Of a DNA stretch of 64,000 nt, positions 34,879 to 46,948 are shown piece by piece. The DNA comes from Inonotus obliquus (Eukaryota > Basidiomycota > Agaricomycetes > Hymenochaetales > Hymenochaetaceae). The stretch is taken from assembly GCA_032164295.1 (NCBI GenBank), contig JAJHTX010000002.1, positions 3,968,001 through 4,032,000 on the forward strand, written 5' to 3'. The position numbers and the translations under genes were made by a program. Positions within the stretch are counted from its first letter, which is position 1. Every line of letters starts with the position of its first letter. Below the pieces are notes generated by a model. It was given only the letters and a program-made list of their open reading frames with translations. It was not told the DNA's origin and did not search any database.

Positions 34879-37137
34879 ATGAGCAGACGCGACTCCTCCC
34901 GCGTGCACATTGCGGTGCGCCAGAACGACACGCTCGCGGAGTTTGAGAACTGTAAGTGGTCATCGTCATCAGGCTCGCGGGTAGAGCTGGTGTATGTGCG
35001 CGTGTGCCGCACGCGTTCTACCCCACCTCGATCATTTCGCTCGCTTCTAACGCCCTCATTTCGTCTCTTTCTTTAGTCAAGAAGAAGTTTCTCTTTGCTA
35101 ACAAGCAGATTACAAAGTAGGGTTTTCATATTATCGGAGTTTAAGGGTGCTAATGAAGTATTGATGTTCTAGACAAAACTGTAGTTTAAGTATGAAGATC
35201 GAAGAACTCAACGCGCACATCTCTACGCTGTATGTCGAGAATCTCCGTCTGCGCGCGTCAGAAATCGCTCTCCAGTCGCAACTCAAGCGCGAGAAAGTTA
35301 AGAGCCACAAGATAATGGCTGATGCGGAGGCTGCGGTGAGTACTCCTCTCATCACCTCGTGTTGCGTCTTCGTATCACGGGTCGCGAGAAGCGTTCCCGC
35401 GACCTAGGCTAGTCCGGAAACAAAAACGTGGTGCTAAACGGAGGCTTTATGATCATTCATAGGTCGTCAACCTTCTCAAGCACCTCGGCATCATCCGAGA
35501 ATCATACAACGTGCCCATTGAGCGACCTCACACTCCCAAAGATAGGATGGATTCCCCACCTTCACCGCGCAGTCGCAAGCCACCACCACGCTCACCTTCA
35601 GCTCCACGCCTTGCGAAACTTCCTTCTGTCCCGGACATCAACGAGGAACCCGAACTGAATGACTCCTCACCTGAAGACAATGATTACGGACACGCGCCAG
35701 AATTCACGCTGGGACGAATGGGTTCTCTAACATCATCATCAAGAAGACGATCAAGCATCTCACGGTTACCCATTCCATCCCGCGTCTCCACGCCACCACC
35801 TCGTTCTATCGTGCCTTCGCTGGAAGATGGCACCAACAAGGCCTCTACCTCAAGTCGGAAACGCAAGCTGACACGAAGAGCAAGTGGTATCATTTCTCCA
35901 AGCGAGCAGGTTCCTCGTCCTATAAGCCCGGTGCTAGGATCCCCAATGCAGCAAGACATTGATCTATCAGCGGAAGAAGAGGCAGCTGCAATGCAAGTTG
36001 TGGAAGATCTTGCCGCAAGAGAAGAGGAAGAGAAGGAGCAGGAAGTGAGATCAAAGAAGCCAAAAAAGAAGAGTAAGACGAGAGATGAGAGCGAATCCGA
36101 CGTGACTGAGAGGAAGGAACGCAAGAAGGCCAAAGATAGAGATGCCGGCTCGGCACCGAGATTGAAGGATGTAACAAACTCGCCGCGAAGACGTCGCGCG
36201 AATGCTGCGCCAGAAACTATCATTGATGGTGAGTTTGCTTGTTCATGTTTTATGAACATGTTAATCAAATGATCTAGATAAAGAAGAGCGCAAAGAGGAG
36301 ATTCCTAGCTCAGGACGCCCCGCGCTTTCTATCTCACCTCCGCTCAAGTTAGCGTCTGAGGACAACATAGCGTATCTTCCAACTCCGTTACCTTCATCTG
36401 CGGCGAACACACCTGTTGCTCAGCACTTTAATCTTCCGCCTTCTGATGGAGAAGCGAGTGCTGGCGGTCGCGAGCGGCGAACTCGGAAGAGTGTGAACTA
36501 TGCAGAACCAAAGTTGAATACGTACGTTTTCCGGAATCGAGGCATTGTTGTTGTTATGGCAGACTCATTGATATTTTTTACTAATAATAGGAAAATGCGT
36601 AAACCTGATGCCATACCGCCTCCCGCCGCCCGACCCTCTCTAGCTTCCATTCTATCAACTGACATCGTAACACCCGCTCCTCCTCCATCTTCCGGGTCTT
36701 CCTCAACTTCAAATCAGAATCCGACGAAAGCTTCTTCGACAAGATCGTCTCCTGACTTCGCTGAAATCGAAGCGATGGCACCGCCTTCCCGATCATCCAC
36801 TCATAAGTCGGCGAGTAACGCCGCCGGTAGCAATCGCCGATCCATCTCATCATCATCATTATCCTCTGCTTCTCTTGGTGTTACCGTACCCGCTTCGAAG
36901 CGTAAGCGTCCTGCTCATACCCATGCCCGAACTCCGTCTGAGGAAGGTATGGCTACAGACGAGCGGGATGATGACGATCTAGAATATGGGACAGATGGTG
37001 GGGAGGAAGCTGATTCGGAGTTTAACGAGTTTAGTACGTGGGCGAATGTTAATACGCGACGGAAGAGTGTGCAGAGTGCATCTCACTTGCTTGGTATAGA
37101 AGAAGGGTTTGGAAGACGGCATAGTATGGCTGTCTGA
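34879..37137 (+). CDS. sgo1: Shugoshin, protector of centromeric cohesin
   Basis: Shugoshin recruits PP2A to centromeres and protects cohesin until anaphase. The start MSRRDSSRVHIAVRQNDTL at 34879 joins over two short introns to FENFKKKFLFANKQITKQN and CSLSMKIEELNAHISTLYVENL, the family's N-terminal coiled coil, with conserved N.....NK.I...N positions. A long Ser/Pro-rich and then Lys/Glu-rich middle follows (to about residue 330). Near the C-terminus lies the basic shugoshin motif GGRERRTRKSVNYAEPKLNT, with KMRKPD after an intron (about 36460-36610); this binds phosphorylated H2A at centromeres. A further 170 disordered residues end RRHSMAV. Only one shugoshin is seen in the window. Length and order fit basidiomycete Sgo1. 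Confidence 0.88.
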
Positions 37138-37656
37138 TTCTTGGATTAGAATTAGCTCTTGCTTTTTGCTTATGAATTCTTTACTAGTCTCTGGGCATTA
37201 TGACTACTCTACGACCTTTCTCTTCACTACCGTCCTTTGATGACCGTTATGATCTTGCCATCTTTCTCTTTACCGGTATCATATATGCCCGTAGTTCATC
37301 GATCACGCCTCTCCTTGCATTTGGCTTCTCTCCCTCGCATACTTTTATTCAGTTTATACATATTCATCGTGATCGCAGAACTAGTTAGTAAAGTATGAAT
37401 AGGATTCATCCCTGTCCTATAGTCTCTTTGTATATTTAAAGTTGGAAAGGTATCTCTGCAGCGCTTTCTTCCGTTGTACTGTACATGCTTGATTGGTACA
37501 GTCAAATTGTAATTGTAATGTAAAAAAGACGGATAGCAGTAACCCAACAGACTAATCAACGTCCACGTAAATTACATGACATGAAAACGAATGTGATCTC
37601 CAGCAAAACCCAAAACCAAGACGATGAATTAACCAAAGTATCCCTTTTCGCTTTTA
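37138..37656. other. Convergent 3' flanks
   Basis: About 520 AT-rich bases between the stops of the shugoshin gene and the next minus-strand gene. 3' UTRs are expected here. No gene is seen. Confidence 0.5.
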
Positions 37657-39771
37657 TCATCGGGAACCAATAGAGCTCAAAGGACGAGCCTTCGTCATCT
37701 CCTCTACAGCAAAGTCGTCATCCTCATCGGCTTCGGTATCAGTCGCACGAACCCATGCATCAATGTCAACATCCTCCCTCATGAAGTTACTCACTTGATC
37801 CACCCTCGCGTCAACATCAAATTGAGAGTTATATACCCCTTTCTGACTTTGAGTCTGACTCTTACTCTTCGTACGCGAATGTAGTGGTGAGGGTGAAGAA
37901 GGTCGTTTAGAAGAGAGTTGTGTAGAATGTGCGAGGGGAGCGAAACGAGTTGGCTGTTGTGTGAAACCTCCTAATGGTGATGTAGGAGAACCAGGGACGA
38001 ATAGAAGTGACCCTCGCGAAAAGTCTGAGTCGGAAGAGGATCCTGAGGCGGGCGAGGAGAAATATGATCTTTCGGACTTGGTAGGTGAAGGATCAACCTC
38101 TCCGTCAACTTCACTCGCTCCTTCGTCAAGATCCATATTCACATCCTGCACTGAACGTTTTCTTGAAGGTGGACGAGGTCGAGGTCGGGATTTACGTGAA
38201 GTCGTTAGTGGGTCAGATAGGACTTTCTGTTTTCGTTCTGGAGTACGCGGAAACATGTTTCCGCGAACAACACTCGCGCCGTTAATGACTGCGTCCGGCG
38301 ATGTCTGACTAATCATGACAATAGTTCTTCCCTTCTCGACGCCACTAAGAATTTCAGCTTGTGGAGTAATGACGAAATTCCTCTCGGATGTCTGTTGTTG
38401 ACGGGGTCGCTCCGGAGTGCAAGGCGAACTTTGCATTTCATTCGAAACAGGTCCATTCTTTTCGGTCTCTGGGGGAGGCGTGAGTGGTTGTATATGCTCC
38501 GGGGGCGGTGTCGCAGAAGGACGGACAACGGCTGTGTCTAGGAGGATGTCAGGCTGTGGTGCTGGTTGTTGGGAAGTTTCTGACGAATAAGGAGGTGAAG
38601 GAGGAGTTGGTTGTGAGATTTGCTTTCCCGCAGGTTCAACACTTGGTTTATCATTAGCATCCGGTTGGCCTGGTATCGATGAGTTATTCGCTTGAGGCTT
38701 TTGCGAATTATCCGGAATGGACGCGTTTGTCTCATCGGCGTATTTTGAAAAAGACGGGAGGGGCGACGAATCGCGTGCGGAATGAACGGTACCGAATGTA
38801 TCCTTCTGTGTAGATGTGACCAAATTGGGTGGAAATGATGGGGCAGGGAAACCCTATCGGCAAGTTAGTTTGAAATATATCTTACGAAATTGTGAATTTA
38901 CCGAAAAGTCATAGGCCTCGGGGAGCTTGCTCTCCAGATCTACTTGTATTGGAGAATCTCGAATTGCTTCCGAAGGCAGACTATGCCTCGATTCCGTAAA
39001 CGCATTACGATGTTCGACACCTCCGGTATCCGCATGGTCAACATTACTTGTTCGACTATCGACTCGCAGGGCGGGATCCCCATCACCGTTAGTTTGTGCC
39101 TCGGGCTCCGGTCGGGTTGCAGGCTTGAATATTTTTAATGTGTTCCCCTTGGTCAGTGTGGAACGCTTGACAACCGGGAAGCCTAACGCAGAACGGGCCG
39201 TACTGCCTGAAGGAACGGGGGATGCTGTGGCAGGTGCCGCGCTAGGCGGAAGCAAACCAGCTTTCCAATTGAGTACTTTGTCGAGAGCATTTTGTGATTG
39301 AGAAGGCGGTGGTGGCGCCAAGTTCATCACTCGTTCCTTCCCTTTCTGTCGAGCGCGTCTCTGAACCACCTCACGTTCCCACTGGAACCATTCCTCTTCG
39401 GTCTCGGCCAGAATCCACCGTATCCCATCGTCTTGTTCCAACGTATCGCGAGAAGGCTGCTTAGTCGCGTATCCGAGCTTCGTGCTTCGTAATTTGCAGA
39501 AGTCCGTGATGTTTCGCCCATCGCGCACAGCTTTTTCAATCTCGGACTGCAAATTCACCGACCGAGCTTGGGAACCTGGCGAAGGCGGAGCTGACGATGG
39601 ACATAATTCGTAAGGTAGAGATGCAATTGCCAAATGCCACTGCGCGAGACGAGACGAGTAAGACTGACTATGTTGTTGTTTCTGCACTTCAGCAGACGAG
39701 AGCGAACTAGAGGAAGGCGTCGGCTCGGGGGGTGGATCAATGGGAGGAAACACGGGAGTATAGAGGGTCAT
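37657..39771 (-). CDS. Orphan Ser/Pro-rich protein
   Basis: Two exons, 39771-38902 and 38853-37657, join in phase to 688 residues. The start MTLYTPVFPP is taken because the upstream part of the frame (to 39867) looks like leader. Only residues about 40-180 look folded: SSRLAQWHLAIASLPYEL, FCKLRSTKLGYATKQPSRDTL, and WILAETEEEWFQWEREVVQRRARQ with many aromatic and charged residues. The rest is low-complexity, rich in Ser, Pro, Thr and Gln, with a basic RKSRPRPRPPSRKRS patch that may direct it to the nucleus, and an acidic end (DTEADEDDDFAVEEM). No domain recognised. Function unknown. Confidence 0.7.
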
Positions 39772-40947
39772 GCTCTTGCTGTGAGCAACTGGTGTCCTTA
39801 ACCAAACCAAGAAATACGCTCGTCGTCGCCGTTTGTGGTTGAAGAAGACGGCACGAGCGCGTCTCAACTGAACTGAACTTAATTAAGCATTCAATTCTCA
39901 CGCTTCTCATCCTTCCACTTTTCGCCACTTTTCATCAACATAGAGCTCACATCAGACAATGGGCTATGCCGTCGTAAACATTAAAGCTTCAGGCAAATGC
40001 GCTCAGAACGTTTCTGACAACTTTCTTTCTATCAGACTATCGAGCATTTCCTTTTGATTTCTGTTACTCAGGCTTCCTGACTCACCGAGGCCAGGTACCA
40101 GCTCAACATCATTTCAATGATGGAAAGCTCTATGGATTCTACCCTTAACGGCGCCCCTCACGCTCACATTGATCGTACTTCAGATTCATCAAGCACTACC
40201 TGACTCACAGTGAGACGCGCCACGATGGCGCGGGTCCGCAGCCTTTTCCACTCTAACATCTACGCAGTGTTGTGCAAAACACCTTTCTGAACTCGAGAAT
40301 GCATGTTCGGCTGCGATTACCGCAGAATTATTTTGCATATTAGCAAGAAAATTCGCCGAGACTATTGTCCTAGTCCGACGACGCGGAGCGGTTTGTTTAC
40401 GCCGCCCAAGACGCGACAATAAGCGTGAGGCGGGGCTCATGAGTAGCTCTGCCACAGAGATCATCGCCGCAAGTCGACCCTCTCGGCTAGAGATTAGCCT
40501 TTCTCCGCTGATCCTGCTTCCGCTGATCTGAAGGCGTCTCGTGGACCATGTGCTACCGCATGGCGTATCCGACCGCTTCGTACACTCGGAAAATGTACTC
40601 CGTACTTGTCCCTGCCACAGACTTGTCTCGCTCGTTGTTCTCTTTGAAATCCGACGGAAAGAGCGGCATGCCCAGCTGGAGTTATGTCTCTGCTACACTT
40701 GATTTATTGCAACAGCATCCGCAGGCTGTTCCTGGATATTTGCGTTGGAGGGGAGTCATAGCCATTGAGGGAGAAACACTATGTAACGCCTGCGTTTATT
40801 AGGTGTTCTGACTCCAACTGAGTTCCTTCCCCGTGTTTCTCGTAGACCGGCCTTCTCACCGCACACGAATTCCGACCGCGCGCAGGACGTTTTGGTCTGA
40901 TACAGCATTGAACTTGTCGAGTATATATTCAAGCTTGCGTTGACACT
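39772..40947. promoter_or_regulatory. Divergent intergenic region
   Basis: About 1.2 kb between two divergent starts. A TATATATT sequence at 40922-40929 lies about 20 bp above the phosphatase ATG, so true transcription starts may be very close or the leader short. A frame at 40189-40464 (minus) has no protein-like features. No gene is supported. Confidence 0.5.
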
Positions 40948-41735
40948 ATGGCAGCAGCGAACACCTACACCTTCGCCAACCAGTTAGACGCCAGGATGGG
41001 CTGGAGAAACAACGCAGACCCAATCATCGAAGGCAAGCTTTTTCTTGGGAAGTGAGTTTGTAGTCGTTCATCCTATTTGCACTATATCTTAATCTATTCT
41101 TCCCCCTAGTTTGACCACCGCGTCGACCCCTCAAGGCCTTCACGAGAGGAAGATCACGCACATCGTATCGGTCTGTAATGAGCCAATCCCAGCTCATCAT
41201 CCGCAATCCGGCTACGCTATTCACAAGATTCCTGTGGAGGACGAGTCAACGGAAGACCTGCTCATCCACCTCCCCGCAGCGTGCCAGTTTATTCATAACG
41301 CAATGATGACGGAAGGCGCGGTAGTTCTCGTACACTGTGTACAGGGTCTATCAAGAAGCGCCGCTGTTGTAGCTGCATATTGTAAGTTACTCGACAATCT
41401 CTGTCTCCGAGAGGTTCCTGAATGCTCTTGATTTTGTATGCAGTTATGTGGTCCAGGCGTATGTCTGCGACTGATGCTTTGACTGTCGTTCGTCAAGGTA
41501 AACCTTGATTCTCTCGAACTCCCGTTTATGAAAGATAGCCTAAATTTATCTTGAAGCTCGCGAGCAGATTTGGCTCAACCCAAGCTTCCAGGAGCAGCTT
41601 GTTGTTTTCGAGGCGTGCCGCTATGCGCCACACGCGAACGATGGCGTGTATCGCAAGTGGCGCTTCCAGCTTGAGGAAGCACGCCGTCAGATCGCAGCGC
41701 AGCATGCTGCCGGCTCGACTGGCAGGATTGGTTGA
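40948..41735 (+). CDS. Dual-specificity protein phosphatase
   Basis: Four exons, 40948-41051, 41110-41381, 41444-41497 and 41557-41735, give 202 residues in phase. The catalytic loop HCVQGLSRS (HCxxGxxRS) is present, with the cysteine nucleophile and arginine. The general-acid region should be the Asp in VEDESTEDLL. The opening PIIEGKLFLGNLTT matches the start of DSP domains, and YFMWSRRMSATDALTVVRQ the conserved end, followed by LNPSFQEQL. It removes phosphate from Tyr and Ser/Thr, or from other substrates in atypical DSPs. There is no substrate-docking domain or zinc finger, so it is a small atypical DSP; the substrate is unknown. No signal peptide. Confidence 0.9.
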
Positions 41736-42301
41736 AGCTTTCCGTCTTATGTTGTGCTCTAGCTCAGGAGATACTTAGCGACTGATAGGTTTTCTCTGCT
41801 TTATGCTAATATGGTCTAGGCTTTTCATGCTCTTTTGTCCTCTGACAAAGGACGTCTTGGACGTTCTTATTCCTGCCCTTTTTCACGTCCTTCTTCATAT
41901 AGAGTACCTTAATACTATTACATGGTTAATTCTCAAACCTATACATGTACATCCCGTATTGTAAATAGTCGCTCAGCTATTTGTCGATTTTGTAGCAGGC
42001 TACTACGTAGTATTTGCCACGGACGAAGAATTCATTGTATATATATAGTGCAATTGAATTACTCAGTGCGTCGGTCGGAGCCGCTCATATATTTTTGGCA
42101 CGTGCCCTTATTTTGAAAGGTTACGTTCCCCTTGCTCGCTCTTGATCTCCTTCTTTTTTCATCTGTTGGAAGATGACGTATGAGCTTGGTGATCGACGCA
42201 ATGCCCGCCACTATATAAGTTTGTTTCCGTAGTCCGTGCCACCTCAGTCTCTTACCCGCGACCGAGCATCATCTGTTCAGTAGACTTGACGTGATACTAC
42301 C
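41736..42301. promoter_or_regulatory. Promoter region of cyclase copy A; left end of the tandem unit
   Basis: About 570 bases. From about 41845 the sequence matches the region upstream of copy B (44390 onward), marking the left edge of the 2.5 kb duplicated unit. A TATATAAG box at 42212-42219 lies 83 bp upstream of the copy A start. CATCTGTT occurs at 42160-42167 and 42270-42277. No gene is seen. Confidence 0.6.
42212..42219 (+). promoter_or_regulatory. TATA box of cyclase copy A
   Basis: TATATAAG 83 bp upstream of the ATG at 42302. It lies inside the 110-bp segment that is missing in front of copy B. Confidence 0.55.
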
Positions 42302-44202
42302 ATGGCGGCAAACCGTATCTCAGCAATAGCCTCTCATCTCGCTGGCGCCGTCTCGTCTAAAAGCAAGGAATCGAAGAAATGGGATAACCTTCCTTGTTTT
42401 GATGAATTGCCGAATTTCAACGAGTTTACTGGCTGTGCTTGGGGTGTGTGGGGTGCAGGAGATGAACTGGGTACGATTAATTTGCTAACTAAGGATGTGG
42501 TACTTGAGGCTGCTAAGGAGGTCAAGTGGGTGGCTCTGGTCGTGCTTTCCTTGTCGCGTGCTCCAATTCACCTGCCGTGCTTCAATAGAACTGGGCAGAG
42601 CGTCTGTCTGAACTGGTGTGGACACTTTGTCATGCAGCACTTTAGTTCATTGCTAATTATACTCCAGGCCAATCAATTTCCCAGAGAAAGTGGGTCACAG
42701 GTGTCTCGAGCCATCAAGACAAGGGATATTAATATCCATTATCCTCATCCTAACTTTTCTATCTATAGCCCCTCTTCTCTCGCCGTCCTCCTCAGATTGA
42801 GCTCATAAAGCGGATCCCGACCTCTATATCGAATGACGACGAGATTTTTATTGTAAGCTACAATATGCATGGACTATCTATCTGGTCTGAGCCGAACTTG
42901 GGTTAATTTAGAATTCCCAATCTGGTTCCCAGTGGGATGGTCTAAGGCACTTCGGTGTGTCGGCCCATGGGGTCTTTTATCAGAAGTTTGTCTGCAGATT
43001 TTCAATTCCTGGCGTGGTCGTGCTGAAAAGATTGTTAGTACTCCTGCCACATTCTTCAAGACTGGTAAAGTGCCGAACTCGGATCCTTTGAATATGGACC
43101 ACGATCTCATTAAATACGGGATCCACAGTGCGTAATGTAGTACTTTGTTCTCTTTTTTCATATGACTTAAGATGAATAAGACTGGGCACAACACGGAATA
43201 TGTGGACGTGCGGTATTCCTTGACTTGGTCCGTTTCTACACAAAGGATGGCAAACCATTGCCTTACGATCCATGGACATCGCATGCGATAACTGTCCCTG
43301 AGCTTGAAGCATGTGCTCGGGCTCAAGGTGTTACGTTCCGAAAGGCCGATATCTTGCTTATACGCGTTGGATTTATACAAAGATATTATGGGAGTAGTCA
43401 AGCAGAGAAAGACGGACTTGCTAATAAGCCAGAGACCTTGTGGGTATCTTTACTTTTACTATAATCTCATCGTTCGGCTCATGTTCTTGAATTATAGAGC
43501 CGGAATCGAACAATCTGAAGAGATGAAGCGCTTCTTGTGGTACGTCACAAACTTTCTTGAGGAGGTTTGGACGTTGATTGATTGCGTGTGAAGGAACAAT
43601 CATTTCGCGGCGATTGCATCTGACCAGCCGGCCCTTGAGGTGACTGCTACTTTTGTGATTTAGAATATCATATCAATGCTCGCTCACGATATTGAAAGCG
43701 ATGGCCAGTTGCTGAAGGGAAAGCATATATGCATTCAGTGAGTAATTATCTTAGTATTGTACTAGCCCAGGTTAATCGAACACTCATACAGACAATAATC
43801 GGGTACGTAACGATGCGGTATACTGAATACCTGTCGACTGATCCTGAGTGGATTTGAAATCAAGATTATGGGGAATGCCGATTGGTAGGTCAACTCTTCT
43901 TGTATCTGGAGCCATAGCTGACCAGAGCGTACAGGCGAATTATTTGACCTGGAGAAACTTTCCGAAGTGTGTGCAACGACTGGACGCTATACCTTCTTCT
44001 TTACTTCCTGGCCCTTGAACGTGTATGTATGCATCGTTCTTCTTCCTCCTATCATTGCTAATGTCGCCGATCGGTTTATGACTTCTTTACCAGTCTGGGC
44101 GGGTGCGCAGGTCCGCCAAATGCTGCGGTGAGTACTTACAGAGTCTTTCATTTCTTCGAACGGGAACATTTGATATGGAAATATTTACAGGCTTACTTCT
44201 AA
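42302..44202 (+). CDS. Cyclase-family protein, copy A (KynB-like metal hydrolase)
   Basis: An intact multi-exon gene. Exons run from 42302-42525 through 42589-42615, 42668-42689, 42769-42852, 42912-42985, 43039-43127 and on to the TAA at 44200-44202; the phases I checked all agree. The protein starts MAANRISAIASHLAGAVSSK and carries LPNFNEFTGCAWGVWG, DELGTINLLT, the metal-site region SQSGSQWDGLRHFGVSAHG, HNWAQHGICGRAVFLDL, LPYDPWTSHAI, AGIEQSEEMKRFLW, NNHFAAIASDQPALE and the end TSWPLNVLGGCAGPPNAAAYF. Bacterial relatives include kynurenine formamidase; the fungal members' substrate is unknown. One join looks like a frameshift but is a 53-nt intron (42986-43038). No signal peptide. Likely functional. 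Confidence 0.88.
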
Positions 44203-44812
44203 TCTCGTTCCGCTGGACCTATGAGGAGAAATGTTTGATGTTAATAAGTGAACTGAGATAACGCCATGTATGAAATGGATAGCAAATCACGTTGAAGAAT
44301 CAATAGCAGACACATGTGAGAGTTGAAGTCTTAAGGAAGGAAGCGGAGTCGAATTTGGGGTGAGATTGCCATTGCAAGCAGAGGACTTTGTGGATGTTCT
44401 TATTCCTGCCGAATGATCATGTCCTTCTTCATATTAGAGTACCTTAATACTACTACATAGTTAACTCCCAAACCTATACATATACATCCCGTATTGTAAA
44501 TAGTCTCAACTAATTGTCAATCTGTAGCAGGCTACTAGTATCAACCACGGACGTGGAATTCCATTGACACCAGTTATCAAGTGCGTCGGACCGAGCCAGT
44601 GATAGGGATTCATCTATTTGCCACGTGCCACATTTTGATGTGTTATATTACGTACGTTGTGTGAGTATTTCCCTCCCTTGCTGGGAAAGATATCTATGGT
44701 TCTAGCTCTCGGCTGAAATAATGCATACAGTCTGCGAGGATCAAAAGGACGAATGGCCGCTCTTGAGCTCCTTCTTTTCTCATCTGTTCTGCAGACTTGA
44801 CGTGGGACTACC
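44203..44812. other. Spacer between tandem cyclase copies, with altered copy B promoter
   Basis: Contains the end of unit 1 and the start of unit 2. In front of copy B the TATA-bearing 110-bp segment present before copy A is absent: the sequence passes directly from CTTCTTTTCTCATCTGTT to CTGCAGACTTGACGTG. About 95 bases at 44655-44750 have no counterpart before copy A. No gene is seen. Confidence 0.6.
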
Positions 44813-46721
44813 ATGGCGGCAAACCGCATCTCAGCAATTGCCTCGCAACTCGCTGGTGCCGTCTCGACTAAAAGCAAGGAATCGAAGAAATGGAACAACC
44901 TTCCTGGTTTTGATGAGTTGCCGAATTTTAACGACTTTACTGGTTGCGCTTGGGGTGTGTGGGGCGCAGGAGATGAATTGGGTACGATTAATTTGCTAAC
45001 TGAGGACGTGGTACGTGAGGCTGCTAAGGAGGTCAAGTGAGTGGCTCTGGTCGTGCTTTCCTGATTGTGTGCTTCATTTCACCTGTTGTGCTTCAATAGA
45101 ACTGGGCAGAGCGTCTGTCTGAACTGGTGTGGACACTTTGTCATGCAGCACTTTAGTTCATTGCTAATTATACTCCAGGCCAATCAATTTCCCAGAGAAA
45201 GTGGGTCACAGGTGTCTCGAGCCATCAAGACAAGGGATATTAATATCCATTATCCTCATCCTAACTTTTCTATCTATAGCCCCTCTTCTCTCGTCGTCCT
45301 CCTCACATTGAGCTCATAAAGCGGATCCCGACCTCTACATCAAATGACGATGAGATTATCATCGTAAGTCCGCAATAATTATGAGCTATCTATCTGGTCT
45401 GAGTCGAACTTGGGTTAATTTAGAATTCCCAATCGGGCTCTCAGTGGGATGGTCTAAGGCACTACGGTGTGTCGGCCCATGGGGTCTTTTATCAGAAGTT
45501 TGTCTGCAGATTTTCAATTCCTGGCGTGGTCGTGCTGAAAAGATTGTTAGTACTCCTGCCACATTCTTCAAGACTGGTAAAGTGCCGAACTCGGATCCTT
45601 TGAATATGGACCACGATCTCATTAAATACGGGATCCACAGTGCGTAATGTAGTACTTTGTTCTCTTTTTTCATATGACTTAAGATGAATAAGACTGGGCA
45701 CAACACGGAATATGTGGACGTGCGGTATTCCTTGACTTGGTCCGTTTCTACACAAAGGATGGCAAACCATTGCCTTACGATCCATGGACATCGCATGCGA
45801 TAACTGTCCCTGAGCTTGAAGCATGTGCTCGGGCTCAAGGTGTTACGTTCCGAAAGGCCGATATCTTGCTTATACGCGTTGGATTTATACAAAGATATTA
45901 TGGGAGTAGTCAAGCAGAGAAAGATGGACTTGTTAATAAGCCAGAGACTTTGTGGGTATTGTTATTCTTACTATAATCTTTTCGTTCGACCCATGCTCTT
46001 GAATTATAGCGCCGGAATCGAGCAATCTGAAGAGATGAAGCGCTTCTTGTGGTGCGTCCCAGACTTTCTATGCGATCGTAAGTAGACTAAGGATACTGAT
46101 TGGCTATGAATGAAGGAACAATCATTTCGCGGCGATTGCATCTGACCAGCCGGCCCTTGAGGTGATTGCTACTTTTGTGATTTAGAATATCGTATCGCTC
46201 ACGATATTCAAAGCGGTGGCCAGCTGCGGAAGGGAAAGCATATATGCATTCAGTGAGTACTTACCATAGGGTTGTACTATCTCAGGCTAATCGAACTCCC
46301 ATACAGACAATTATTGGGTAAGTACTGATGCGGTATAATGAGTGTCTGTCGACTGATCCTGAGTTGATTTGAAATCAAGATTATGGGGAATGCCGATTGG
46401 TAGATCAACTCCTCTTTGTATCTGGAATCCTAGCTGACCAGAGCGTATAGGCGAATTGTTTGACCTGGAAAAACTCTCTGAAGTGTGTGCAACGACTGGA
46501 CGCTACACGTTCTTCTTTACTTCCTGGCCTTTGAACGTGTATGCATGCATCATCATTCTTCCTCCTATCATTGCTAACGTCGCCGTTCGGTTTATGTCCT
46601 CTTTATCAGTCTGGGCGGGTGTGCAAGTCCGCCAAATGCTGCGGTGAGTACTTACAGGGAATTTCATTTTTCGAACGAACGGGAACATTTGATATGGAAA
46701 TATTTACAGGCTTACTTCTAA
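44813..46721 (+). CDS. Cyclase-family protein, copy B
   Basis: Second unit of the tandem pair, with the same exon layout as copy A and the same TAA after GCTTACTTC (46719-46721). The first exon differs from copy A at scattered sites (for example NNLPGF for DNLPCF, and NDFTGC for NEFTGC), while the middle exons and introns are identical. The motifs SQSGSQWDGLR, HNWAQHGICGR and NNHFAAIASDQPALE are retained, and LGGCAGPPNAAAYF is kept in form. One base change turns RHFG into RHYG (CTTCGG to CTACGG at 45464). No stop or frame break was found, so it is predicted functional, although its promoter is altered. Confidence 0.86.
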
Positions 46722-46948
46722 TCTCGCTCCGCTAGAACTACAAGGAAAAATGGTTGATGATAATAAGTGAGCTGAGATAACGCCATGTATAATATAAATT
46801 GGATAGCAAATCACTTTGAAGAAGCAATAGCAGACACAATATTGTGAGAGTTGAAGTCTGGTGGAAGGAAGGGGAGTCGAATTTGGGATGACAATGCCAT
46901 TGCAAAGAATATGAACACAAGTCACATGTGAATGTGCGCAGCGTGCGC

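Larger units (their letters stand above)
41845..46905 (+). repeat. Tandem direct duplication, two units of about 2.5 kb
   Basis: Unit 1 runs from about 41845 to 44381 and unit 2 from about 44382 to 46905. Both begin around GGA(C/T)GTTCTTATTCCTGCC and end near GCCATTGCAA after the cyclase stop. Offset inside the genes is about 2,512 bp. Divergence is uneven: 42953-43412 equals 45465-45924 with no difference seen over 460 bp, and about 42578-42782 equals 45088-45292 over 205 bp, both including introns, whereas flanking blocks differ clearly. Confidence 0.9.

Noticed and set aside
40189..40464. Minus-strand frame in the divergent spacer
   Set aside because: No domain, no splice context, composition like non-coding DNA.
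42981..43045. Apparent frameshift in cyclase copies A and B after FYQ
   Set aside because: Copy C shows an intron at the same site; a 53-nt intron (GTTTGT to TTAG) restores the frame in both copies.
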